From Ceratobasidium sp. AG-K (Eukaryota; Basidiomycota; Agaricomycetes; Cantharellales; Ceratobasidiaceae), in assembly GCA_037039685.1 (NCBI GenBank), contig JAWNGF010000001.1, positions 8,990,001 through 9,054,000 on the forward strand: a stretch of 64,000 bases of DNA. The letters are read 5' to 3'. The translations under genes were made by a program, and so were the position numbers. Below, piece by piece: positions 1 through 11,301 of this stretch; positions within the stretch are counted from its first letter, which is position 1, and every line of letters begins with the position of its first letter. The notes beneath the pieces were generated by a model. That model had not been told where the DNA came from. It saw only the letters and a program-made list of their open reading frames with translations, and made no database searches.

Positions 1-2183
1 AAGAGTATTGTAACCCTTTTGCCCTTTGGACGGCAGCCAAGTGGGAACAACCAGCCGTCTCGAGGTTCGGGCATCGGACTCGTACTTATCTCGCAGTTCT
101 TCGGGCGTGGGCACATGTCAATCGGGTTTTTACGGTTCCAACTAGGGCTCACGCGTGCTCGTGTATAAGACACGCGGCACATGTGGTCATGATTCGCTTT
201 GCTCGCATCCCCATTAGCTCCCGCCCTTGCAATACATAATTGTTTTTCAATCAGTTGTAATCCTGTGCACGTACTGGGGTTAGTGAAGCTTGGCACAACG
301 TCAGACCTGAGTTCAGAACCGCTGGGAAAACATCTAAAAATGTCTGTTCTGCCAGCCACAGCAACGACCAAGAGCAGGCGTTCAATGCTCAAGCTAATTC
401 GAAGCTACAGTACGTCTCTTGGCTGTACAGCGACCGGATCAGCCCTCCGTATTGCTTCTCCAAGTCAGAAGTTTAGAACACGAGGAGGGGTCGTTGTCTG
501 CACAGAAAGCTTCGATCAGAGGGATTTGTTTTTCGCTTGTCATATTTGGGGGGATCGACCGTAGGCGAGCTTGAATATTTCAACACGGATCAGTATGGTA
601 GATGACCGGCTTATTTGACCTCCTCTTGATTTGTTCACTGGGACGTCGTTCCGCAGGCAGAGAGAGAAACGGTGTAAATTCACAGTGTTGTTTCACAAGC
701 TATCTTTAACCATTCCACGTGGGTTTGTGACAGGGTCACGTGTGTTATCTTGCGAGAGGTGGCAAAAGACTCGGTCTGTCGCAACCATTGAGTCCTTAGA
801 GCGCCAAGGGAGCCCCTAGTCAAGAGAAGGTGGGGCCGCTTATCAGCCCCTCTCTATGTGTTACTGTGTTGCTGCGGTGAATAATGCCGTACTATGCTGC
901 ACTTGGCACCGCGAGCCTGAGGAATGCTCTGCAAGTCCACCAGAAGAGAAGGCCAAACATGGGCCCTCAACATCTAACCATGAGTCGCTTAAACCCGATA
1001 TCAGCCGCTCCTTCAGCTCGGCAGAAGGTGTGAATGCCATCGGGACCGGACGGAGCAAGTGTAGACCTATAAAGGTGCATCACCAGCGTCGAATGGAGAT
1101 GCAATATGCCGAAAGGCTGTGCCGTCGTGTGAATGCAGTCAACACAAGCAACCTTACAGCTTGCCTTCGTATGGTTCTCAAATCTCGGCCGCTTAGACCT
1201 GCTTCGCCGCAGGTTTGAGCAGTGCTCCTGCAACGAGGCGGAGTGAAACGCATCAAACCCTCACCGCTGGGGAATCTGTCTTTCTTGTTACATCACAAAA
1301 GCGTTCTCCGCTGGCTCTGCGGCATTGTCCAGCCGTATCACTCGAATTCGGATTTCGCGGTCGCACCTCGCCGGAAATTTGAAATTCGGCCACTTGGACT
1401 TGTGATTTCTCGTATCTTGCTTTCAAGCAATTCTATGCTTATTGCTTGCCACACGCCCTAACATGCACACATGTGAGATCGTCGACCGGGGAGTGTTTGA
1501 CAAAAGAATCCCTTGATCCCCCGTATTCGTCAGAGTCATATTTTGCCGGGAGGTTTGCCAACCCCGAGTGAGATAGCTTCGCTGGGGACGTCATTCCCAG
1601 CGGATTAAATTCAGGCAAGCACCGAAATTGGACTGCAACAGGGGGATGTCAGACCGAGTTGGGATGTAATTGTAAGATATTGCAGCTAAGAATGTAACGC
1701 TCGGGAGCCGCTGCCGTAGCGGGGAGATGGGGCGTGAACACCGTACCTAAATATATAACCGCGTACTGGTATTCTTGAAACAGCCGTGTCCAGGAGATAT
1801 GTTGGGTCTTTAATATGGGATTCATTGCGTCATATCCCCGCATCACACAGAAGAGCCTATATCAACAGAGTCGAAATATGTGCGTACACTCACAATAGCC
1901 CTGACAACACATCGAATAACTGTCCAGCAAGGCAGAAGCCGCTGGAGGAGCGACTCAGAGGAAGAAAGGAATGTGTCGCCCAAATGGCTTCATAGAGACC
2001 CCTGCGTGGGATATGTATCGAGACATATACCAAAAGCTCTTAAGCGGGGGACGAAACTAATTCACTCGACCACATTCTTGAACCAATGTTGTGTTGAGAA
2101 CACTCGGTTTCACGGCTTTGTATAATGAGTCAATGAGAAATACAGTCCGTGGGACACTGTAAATTAGAACTTCTAGATGTGGA
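1..2183. other. Gene-free stretch, nothing recognised
   Basis: No reading frame here shows a recognisable protein, a plausible exon chain or a conserved motif on either strand. The open frames are short, use mostly non-ATG starts and overlap each other. No terminal repeats, tRNA boxes or simple arrays were seen. It lies beyond the 3' end of the UGGT gene and may hold decayed sequence or the flank of a gene outside the window. Confidence 0.5.
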
Positions 2184-5100
2184 CTACAACTCTTCGTGCT
2201 CTGGATGCGTTTCCTTTGGTGCTTCTTCTGGGGTAACAGCTGTTTCTTCACTTGCAGCCGACTTCTTTCCAACGCTTGCAAGGGCGTCGACGGATCCAGA
2301 AATGGCACGAGAGCGGATCTTGCCAGAGTCCGCCAGGCTGCGCGCAAACTCAGCGATTTCATTGTCGTACGAAGTCCACTCTGGGATTTGTCGTGCTCGC
2401 GCCAACTTTGGCTCTTTCTGTTGGGTGGGAGTCAGGTTAATTGGAGAATCGCAGGCTAGTTTCATACCGTGAGCGGGTTTTGGCAGAGATCGATGGTCTT
2501 AGCGCGGTCGAACCTCGCACTATCGCCTAAAACAAAGATGAGTTGACGAGGAGTGAAAGCGCAAAAAAGACAGCATACACCAAGTTTCACACCACAGCCA
2601 ATCTTTGTCGAGCGGGAACTGCGGGAAAGGATGAGATATGTCAATGACTTAGGACAATCGCGCTTACGATGGGAACTTGATCTTGCATGTTATTCGGTAA
2701 ATCTAGGTAAAAGATTATATACCATTCGACGTCGGAGAAAGAAGTTATTGGACTTGCCTTGGTCGAGGTTGGAAAGTGAATTCGGATCTTGAGACAACGC
2801 CTGGTATTGACCACGTAGCCTATCTCCAGCAGCCATCTGAATGAACGAGCTCAGCAATGTCGAATCACCCAACCGCAAATGTTACAAACCTTCCTGAATT
2901 GAACGAGATCCACGACGTAGAGTGCACTAAGTAAGCGATACATGTAGGTTAGATTAGTGGTATAGTGTGATTCTTTGGGTATACCTGATGTGGTATGGCT
3001 TTCCGCGAAGTGCGTCTTTCCAGTATCCTTGTTTCCAGAAACGGAAACCTTCCATGGCTTCGTTGTCATCACCTAAGCAAAGGAGGAAATCAAAAAAGGA
3101 GTTTCCTTGTATGTCGGCGAATTCACATACCCATTGGAGTGTATGCGTATGGAGCGCCCTGTATATCAAGGTCGACGAGCTCTTGTAGGTCTGCTCGGAC
3201 AATTTGATCGGCGTCCACAAAGATAACTTTCTTCAAGTCCATTGGGAAGAGGACGTCGAGGAAAAGTATCTTGTATGCCCAGATAACCCTTTGCTTCTCT
3301 TTCTGGGCACGGAGCCAGGAGGGCCATTTGTAGGTAACAAGTTCGTATTGGAACCCATACTTCTCTGCCAAGTGAGGAATAAATTCCTGAAAGGGGCCAG
3401 TTTGTTAATGTTATTGAGGCATAAGAGCTGCATGCTAACCAGGAATGATGGCGATAGGAAGTTCTCAATGAGCCAGAGCTTAACGGTGGACTAGTGCCCA
3501 CGGTGTGAGATAATACTCCCTAATGACGATAAATGCACGAACCTTGGTGTTCCGCATGACGCTTAGGATCATGATTGAGACAAAACGCTGTGCAGGATTC
3601 AGGTGAATAATGGATGACCATGTGGTAATTTAATACGGACCTCGTAGAGGAGACCAGAGGCAACCGTGAAGATATTAATATCAGCTTGTTTGGAGACTGG
3701 TTCAACGTCGACAGACTTTGACCCCCAAAGAGAGCTTACACTATGGCAGGCTCAGTACAAGTTCGAAACATGCGATAATGCGCTTACCGTGTCCAGACGC
3801 TCTCTTGCTTTTCGGGCTCCGCTAGCACATCCTCAGCTTCCATGCCGGACAGTCGAATCAACCTTGGGTAGATAGTATGTCCTTCAAAGCTCGTCAGGGT
3901 GATCTCTACGCCAGTATCATTGACATGGCCGCTGTTCCACCCTTCATTACCAGCGCTCTGGATGCTATAAACATCGCGCCCCCGCCCAGGGCGGATCTCA
4001 AGACGAAATGCGCCTGGACTTGTACGGAACTGGAAATAGCCGAGATTCGCAACAACCTGAGTGTCCGCAGTGGGTGTGCCGTCCAGAGTGGTGAGTTGCA
4101 GTTGAACGCCGCGGGGAGGGGCGCTAGTCGGTTCCTCTCGAGCGTGGCCTTCGATAACAAGATGGTCAAGGTGGAATACAGCCTCGACCCCGGCTTTGGC
4201 ATCAGCGACCGAGGCAAGATGGATGTTATCGAGGTCGGCTTCAGAGATATATGGGCGGACTACCCAAGCGGGGTTGACGTCCATTGCAAGCGTATAGATG
4301 GGCTCAACAGGCAAACTATAGAATTCCACCGGTTGACGCGCTTCGTATCTAAAGGAGACTATTAGACAGTTTCCATGATACAAATTTATTTGCTCACCCG
4401 TCTTGGTCGAATGTCAGTCGAGGGTGGATATTATAACGATAGAAGCGTTTAAGAGGCATCTAGTGACCGAGCAATGCGGCTTCATAATAGGTCGTAAGTT
4501 TCAATGGGATGGGTTACGCACCTCTGTGAGTTGGGTAGCTGGGTTCAATCGCACATGGATGTGAATATGTGGAACCGTAGCTAACCACTGCATTTAAGCC
4601 CAGAAGTATAAGCCTCATTGTCGTTGGTTGAGGGCGGGGAGCTCTTACCTCTATAATACCAGACCATTTTTGAGCGCTTTCGCTCAGGGGATCAAGCAGT
4701 AGCCCAACGTGGAAAATCGCCGTGGAATTATCTCCGATCTCAAAGGTACTAATCGTCATCCATGATCAGAAGCCGGTAGCACAAGTCTGAATAGCACATA
4801 CCAGTCCGTTCCGTGGAGTTCGTGGTACGGGCGATGCCTGATAAGGGACTTGGATTGGAACAGCCCCTCCTCACTTGGGTCAGGCACCAATACTGAGCTG
4901 GTAATCGAGGACACCTGAGCGACGAAGTCGGCATATGCGGGTCTAGGATTGCGGTAAGATCAGTATAGACGTAATAAAAGAGGCGCCTAATAGCTCACCG
5001 GTCTAGGCTGGTAATATCCTCTCGTACTGTAGCGAGCGCATTAACAACGGCGTTGACACGTTTTGAAATTTCGTAGGTCGCTAACGTTCCAAAATCGTCC

Positions 5101-8100
5101 GCAACAAAGTCAGAACCAGCCAGTGGGCCAATAACCTATACATAACGCTAAGTGCCCCGTTAAACCCGGCGGAGCAACGGTTACCCACTCGACCGTTTAC
5201 AATGAGCGCTCGCTCTCCTCGTTTCAGACCAACGGACTTGGCCAGTGCGACTCCGGCCGCGTTCGTGCGCCTATATTCATCCGGATCCACTCCTTCGTTT
5301 GCGATTCCAGTGAGGCGGCCGTCAAGGTTGATCAAAGCTGGGCTATCCTGGATGTTGAGGATGGCAGCGTCGGACACAAGTTTCCTCGCTTCTTCCAGAA
5401 TTTCGGCAAGCTCGGAAGGTGGGAATTGAGCGTAGCCTTCAGAGGCAGCCAGTCGGGCAAGCATAGGGGAGACTAGTGGTTGTTGAGTGGATGGGATGTC
5501 TGTAGGGTCTTCCTTTGGGGCATGCACAAATCCGAGTCGGTATTTGGCGTCATCGGACTAAACGCTAGTTGTAAGTAAATGCTTGACTGAGTGTACGCTC
5601 ACTTACCATCCCGCGCAAAGCCTCGACTGCCAACGACAACGTCTCAGCATCGTCCATGTCGCCTATTATCCAAACTGTTAGGGGCACGACTTGGTCTCCT
5701 GCTAAACTCAAGTTAGGGAACGTTCGAGACTATCCAAAGTCAAGCGACTAACAAGGGTAAACAAAAGCCTCTTTAATCCGCTTCGTGACTCCAGCCGCAG
5801 TAAACAAACCGTCCAGCGCATATATCTTCAAACTCCCAGATGGGTAGATGAACTGGTTCCGGCGCTTGGCTGTCGTAGGCAGGTCGTACGTGAACACGGA
5901 TACGTCGGTTTCTTCCGCGTCGGCAAGCGCCCCGGTGTAAAGCTGTCCCGTCGGAGCTGATTAATCTAACCAACCACCGTATTGAAAGTTGCACGCATAC
6001 CTGCTCTTGCAAGAAGCTAATCTGTGTGCTCATTTCTGTTTGCAAGGTCCGCAAGAAGGTCTAGAATTGATCATAGCATCAGGCCCTCGAGGTATTCAGA
6101 TAAACCAAAATTTGACTCACTTCGCCATACTCGAAATACTTTCCATTGATAAACACATGCCCATTTCCAGATCCTCCCTTTGCTTCAAGTCGAAGTCTCT
6201 TGGCATACGCGGAGGCAGGCTGTAGCTCTGGTTCGAGGACGAACACATGTCCTATCATTTGGATCTGGGGCGGGTCGGCAGCAAACTCAATAAACTCGGG
6301 CGCTGGGCCGGATTGTGGGGGGATTTGCATCGTAAGCCGGTTATATTGCCCCTCAAGGACCCTCATATCCACAGTTTCGCCTTGCGTAAGAGACTGGGTT
6401 CGAGTTCAACTTTATGTTCGTGCAAAAAACGAGACAAAATAAGCGTACCATGGAGAAAAATTGAATAGTTTGTTCAAACCCATAATTCGTTAGCATCCAC
6501 TTCATTAGACGAGCGATTTGGCGAGAGTCGGCGGATTCCAAGAGTGGGACATAGCCGAATCGAATCGGAAGGTTGCGCGTGACGAGGGTGTTGACCGGGC
6601 CAGTGATAAAGGCTAGACTGCTTGTGCGTGAAAGGTCTAGTCCCGCGATGACGTTGATGATATTGCGGCGCACGGTGGGGAATTGACCGGGGTACATCTG
6701 ACGGAATAGCTAAAATGAAAGGGTTAGACGTTGTAATTACGGCATATTACCCCAATTAATTACCACAGTCAGACTGCTTGGCCACCGCGCGTATCTATAG
6801 AGGAGTGAATCTTCTAAGTATGATTATTTCTGACTCCAACCTCCTTGTTCCATACCTCTGGTCCTTCTCAATATCGTTAAACCAAACAATCGCATTACCA
6901 CCCTCCTCTCGGTCGCTTGCATCAAACACTCCATCAGTAGCTCCGGCAACTGTGGCGGCTTTTCCAATTTCAGCATTCGCCAATACACGCACGGCCTGCT
7001 CAGAGCTTAGTCCGGTTTTCATCAATGAAGACATCGTTTGGTTCTCTCGGCGGAGGAGTCGTAATAAACTAGGCGGAACATGATTATGCCTCAAGGATAA
7101 AACTGGGTTGTAATAGGATGCATACCTAAACGGGTTCATATCTTTGTCCGACAATGCTACGCCATTGAGCCACGCCATGTTCCCAGCCCCAGCGACCATG
7201 TGCATATTGGCCTGAACCTCAGATTCAATGGCCTTAAACTTTTCGCTCAGCACTTCTGAACGACCTGTATCCCACCGGCGGGCAAGCGATACGGCATGTT
7301 TGGGGAAGTTTTGCGAGAGATGGGCAACAGCCTTGAGGCGATCGTTAGAAGACATGATCAGGTGAGTTGCCAGGTACGGAAGTGAGGTGATTTCGGATTC
7401 CGTGAGAGGTGTGGTCAAGTCGAGATTTTCGTGTAGTGGATGTTCCGAGATGAGAGTTGATATATAGTCCTCCCATACCGGGCCGTCGTCAGATGTATTT
7501 TGACCCAAGTCGCCTCAACATAAAAATTCAGCCTAAGGACAAGGCTAACAAATCGCAAACGCACCTTGCCCGCGAATGCCACGGTCGTCGAGCGCAAGGT
7601 AGTCCATTTTCTAGCAAAGGGAATATAAGTGAAACAAAAAGGAATATGAACCGACGTACCTTCAGGTCAAGGGCCACACCATATCCTGATAGTGTGGTGC
7701 GAGAGTGTTCACCGGAAATCGCCAAATCCTTGAGGGGCGCATATCTCATAGCGTAACAAAAGCCAGGCTTTTCCGACCTGGAGCGCAAGTATGCATGCAG
7801 CTCGTGGAAGTTTTGCGAGCCTAGAGCAGCGTAGAAAACAGGAGGTGACGAGCACTCTGCGCCAGCGTGATTTCGTATGTGATCGAATGGGAATATGTGT
7901 TCGGCTTCCATATTGGCGGCTCCTGGCTGGTCAGCCAGGATCTTGTCGGCGACCTCAGCACTACATGCGTGTTTACCCGACCATTCAATCCAACTGTCGC
8001 ATTCAAGAGGCCTGTGGCGCTCGCCGATGAGTTGGTAGAACGCTTGAATCTTGGGGGTAGACAAGTGAAGAGCTAAGCTTTTCTCATATGTTGAAAGTGC

Positions 8101-8470
8101 GTTTGCTTCAGACAAAAATCCGCGAGCTTGGAGAAGAGCCAGCGCAGTGTTATAAACGTATTGAGGTTTATGTGACGGGTCCGTAAGCGGTCCAAGAAGT
8201 CCCGCCGAAGAAGAGTCTGTAAGTGCGTCCAGAATATCAAAGTAATGACCTGGATGCTCAGCAGCTGCCGTCTCACTGTCGGAAACATTAGCAGCTTTCT
8301 GACACAAAAAGTGTGGACACCAACATTATTTCGATCAGCAGAGGCGGGGCAGCCCATGATGTAGTGAGAGAGACTTTCACAGGTGGCGAAAAGGTGCTTT
8401 CCGCTGCGGCCAGCGAGGCTGCAATGCCAAGAGTACTGAGGGCCGATAACGACCTCATTTTACTTCGCAT
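2184..8470 (-). CDS. UDP-glucose:glycoprotein glucosyltransferase (UGGT), multi-exon
   Basis: ER-lumenal folding sensor that re-glucosylates the N-glycans of misfolded glycoproteins so that calnexin can bind them again. The ATG at 8470 (or 8458) opens a hydrophobic signal peptide ([19 protein letters not shown]) followed by the typical UGGT opening around [12 protein letters not shown]. Exons near 8.3-7.5 kb and 7.5-6.8 kb carry the thioredoxin-like N-terminal modules. The 4.4-3.8 kb exon is a beta-rich segment just before the catalytic domain. The GT24 catalytic domain lies at about 3.5-2.3 kb, with the acidic metal-binding motif FVDADQ (about 3200-3225), the preceding [10 protein letters not shown], and downstream [10 protein letters not shown] and LSALYVVDL. 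The protein ends in HEEL, an HDEL-like ER-retrieval signal. Length and order fit the roughly 1500-residue family. Several exons are cut by short introns, so individual boundaries are approximate. No frame damage was seen. Confidence 0.93.
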
Positions 8471-8815
8471 ACGTTCAATGCCTAGCGGAATTATTTAATT
8501 GGGCGCCACTTACTTTTTCTAGGCCGTGGCCAGCAGGAATGAATGATTTACGCAGTAGTTTTACGAGCCAAGACGCGTTGACGTGGTCGAAATATGAGAG
8601 CCCGGCGCTTGTACTCCACACTTTTATTTCAAATAACCTGACGTCAAATTGCTTGATTCGATCACCGTGATTTACAGTCATTGCGTCCAACTCTCACTGC
8701 GACAGAATCTTCCAAGCCTAACAGGTTCTCGACTCGGGGGATAAATTTGGACTCTGAAATATTCAAGCCTATTAGGAGACACTTGTGGTGGTTGCAGACT
8801 CTCTCTTAGGACTCG
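8471..8815. promoter_or_regulatory. Divergent promoter UGGT / Mgr3-like, with ACGT-core bZIP motifs
   Basis: These 345 bp separate the start codons of the divergent UGGT and TPR genes, so both must be driven from here. TGACGTGG at 8579-8586 matches the animal ATF6/XBP1-type unfolded-protein-response element, and the palindromic CRE-type TGACGTCA lies at 8639-8646. They sit about 110 and 170 bp upstream of the UGGT start. UGGT is an unfolded-protein-response target in many eukaryotes, so control by a Hac1/Cib1-type bZIP factor is a reasonable inference. No clear TATA box was seen. Confidence 0.5.
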
Positions 8816-10404
8816 ATGAATCCTTTGGCTCGCCGATGCTTCGCTAAAACTCGCGTAAATGCTCAACGGAATGCATATCCTCATATAGGGAGCTCTCTAT
8901 CTGCCCGCCAATCTGCCGGTTTTCTCTCCCCTAGGCTCCCTTACACAGTGCCAGAACAGCCAGCCTACTCTTACTCAACGTATGCACTTGGTGAATCCTC
9001 AGGTAGCCGCGTTTCTGTTCTCTTCACTGGGCTAATTCTGGTTGGGGTCGGAGCGACTGCGTACGGGCTGTAAGCAGGATTCTTCGACCACAGTCATCCC
9101 GCATACTCAATGCCACGACCCAAATACCCCACAGGTACGAGTTCTACTCTACTTTCACAACATGGCCCAAAGAGTTGCGTGGAGACTTGCGGTCTGCCGT
9201 CAAATCTGAAATGCAAGGCGACTATAAAGTATCGGAGGCCTATTTCAGAAGGTATATGGTACCATCTTACGCTTTAAACTTTCGTTTTTACCCCCAATCT
9301 TATAGGGCATTGGATAAAGCTCGAGCACTAAATCCCGATCAACTAGGCAAGCAACACCACCTCAAGATCAGTGGTATCGCCATTGCCCTTGCCGCGGTAT
9401 TGGAGAAGCAAAGTAACCTAAGCGGGGCGTATGAGATCTATGCAAGTGCATTCGCAGACATTCTTCGTGTTCCTCCACCCCCTGCTACGGCGCCCACTCT
9501 AACGGGGCCTGAGCGGATGCGTGCGGTGGGGCTCTCACTCAAGCTTGGAGAAATTGCATCGAGATTTGGACAAAAGGAGGAAGAAGAGCGCTACTTGGTT
9601 TTTGGTGTTGAGGAAGTATTACGCATCATGAAGGAAGCCTCGGGCGTCATGCCATCACCAGAGGATGATCACCCAGGCGCAAATAGTGGGTCACAACAAG
9701 AACTGGCTCTTCCAAGCTGGGTGTCCCATACGGACGCGGGAGCGGTACTAGAGAGGTTGGCTGAATTCTATTCAAGGACAGGTCGGCCGGAGTAAGTTTA
9801 CTTAGGAAGTGTAGGCGCAGCAAGTTTCTAACTTCATCCTTGCTAGCTATGCTGTGCCGCTCTACCTCCAGGCCTTATCAATTCTCCTACCTCCACCGAA
9901 ATCGCAATATCAACCACCGAGCATCACAGATAGATGTCGAGGTTCGTTCTTCTTCCTTACCTAACCTAATCCAGCACTTATGAATGATTCAGGCGCTCTC
10001 CTTATGAACAACCTTGCCGAACTCTTTGCCACTCCGAGCGGCTCTCGAAAGGCTGACATAGACCAAGCAATTGCATGGGCTAAAAAAGGGCTCGCTGTAG
10101 CTCAAAAGGCCCGCGGTGAGATCAAACCCGAACTAGCTAAGCGAGGATCGACAGACGAGGGGTTGACAACCTGCGAGTCAGTGCTGGCAGTATTGATGTA
10201 TAACCTTGGGATGTTGAGTGAAGTAAGTCTTGAGCAATAGTGATTATTCGGGTGAGAGATACTAATATGCGTATACCGCAGAAAAAGGACGACGTTGTGG
10301 GTGCTCAGTCCTTGTTTAAGCAAGCGTTGAATCAGTCGGTGCAAGCTGGATTTGGAGAGGGAGAAGCGGAGGCCAAGAAGGCTCTTGCACGGACAAGCAA
10401 GTAG
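8816..10404 (+). CDS. Mgr3-like mitochondrial TPR protein
   Basis: Predicted mitochondrial inner-membrane protein with tetratricopeptide repeats. The first exon encodes an Arg/Ala/Ser-rich presequence and then a membrane segment (LFTGLILVGVGATAYG). A GT-AG intron follows, and the next exon continues with YEFYSTFTTWPKELRGDLR. Helical repeats follow across exons at about 9160-9795, 9850-9945, 9980-10225 and 10280-10404 (for example SEAYFRRALDKARALNPDQ and LSGAYEIYASAF), ending ALARTSK-stop. One transmembrane segment followed by TPRs, with the GLYEFYSTFTTWP signature, fits the fungal Mgr3 family, a substrate adaptor of the mitochondrial i-AAA protease in yeast. The assignment rests on pattern recognition, and exon borders are approximate. 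It is divergent from the UGGT gene. Confidence 0.7.
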
Positions 10405-10555
10405 GAGCCGCGACGATTGTAGTGTCAAAAATATTGCACTTTCTCTCTCCCTTTGCTAAGTTAGTATGTGTGTAAGCAGAATTTATGGGCAAGAGCTCTG
10501 GAAGCCTATTTTTGAAGAGCAGGGGTCACAAGATTTAGTTTGCCCCTTTAAGCAG

Positions 10556-10637
10556 GGCTTTATAGTGTAGTGGTTATCACTCAAGATTCTGACTGGTTCT
10601 GATTTCTTGTAACTCCGGTTCGAATCCGGATAAGGCC
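10556..10637 (+). tRNA. tRNA-Gln (CTG anticodon) with 11-nt intron
   Basis: A complete cloverleaf folds. The 7-bp acceptor is GGCTTTA (10556-10562) with TAAGGCC (10631-10637), including one G-T pair. The D arm is GTGT/TCAC. The anticodon stem is CAAGA/TCTTG, and the T arm is TCCGG-TTCGAAT-CCGGA. The anticodon loop region is 18 nt, which is 7 plus an 11-nt intron just 3' of the anticodon at the canonical 37/38 site. The anticodon reads CTG whichever copy of the loop motif is used. The A box TAGTGTAGTGG and the B box GGTTCGAATCC (10617-10627) are both intact. The intron contains a second copy of TTCTGAT. Confidence 0.92.
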
Positions 10638-10641
10638 TGTA

Positions 10642-10646
10642 TTTTT
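10642..10646 (+). terminator. RNA polymerase III T-run terminator
   Basis: TTTTT begins five bases after the tRNA 3' end. This is the usual minimal Pol III terminator, and its position fits the intact A and B boxes upstream. Confidence 0.7.
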
Positions 10647-11301
10647 GCCAACAGTGCTGGTGACTTCAACATAATAGATCGGTGGATCCCTATCTACGTC
10701 AAGCCATGTTCCATCCTTGTGCTTGTAAAGACACTGAGGTGTTGAATGAGTGTCGGACCGCAGCGTATATAAAGTATCATTCAATCTCGATTGAGTCAGA
10801 ACCGCATACTAAAAATCCTAACAAATAAATAAATAAGAGGCACACCAACAAGTTAAATGTTCATAGATAAGCATCGGTGAGAAATGGAATCACATTCCGC
10901 ATATAAGACGGATATAATCATATATGTGTGTAAGAGTGCCATATTTGAACTCAAAGGATGAACCTCCGAGCACCCAATACGACAGCGACAGCAGTCTAAA
11001 GACACGTCGTTCATCAATCATACGTGTACAATGCGGCCAGGGAATTCCCACTCACAAGAGCTTGGCGTAGAGCCTGCTGATCCCAGCTTCCTTGTCCACC
11101 TGGCATTTACGTTTAATCCATCTTCCGCCTCTTGGAACACGAGAAGTCACACTCACTGATCAACGGGAAGCCGCGTTCTTCGGCGGCTCTGAGTTTGCGT
11201 TGCCGTCTTTTGAAGGTGTCGATTCAACTAACAAATCACTAAGAAACTTGTTATTTACAAATAGTGTCTTTCATATACAAGTACCCGGCGTGGGAGACTA
11301 T
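10647..11301. other. Intergenic, 3' flank of the glutaminase gene
   Basis: AT-rich DNA between the tRNA and the glutaminase stop codon. Only short open frames are present, and no motif or exon chain was recognised. Confidence 0.6.
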
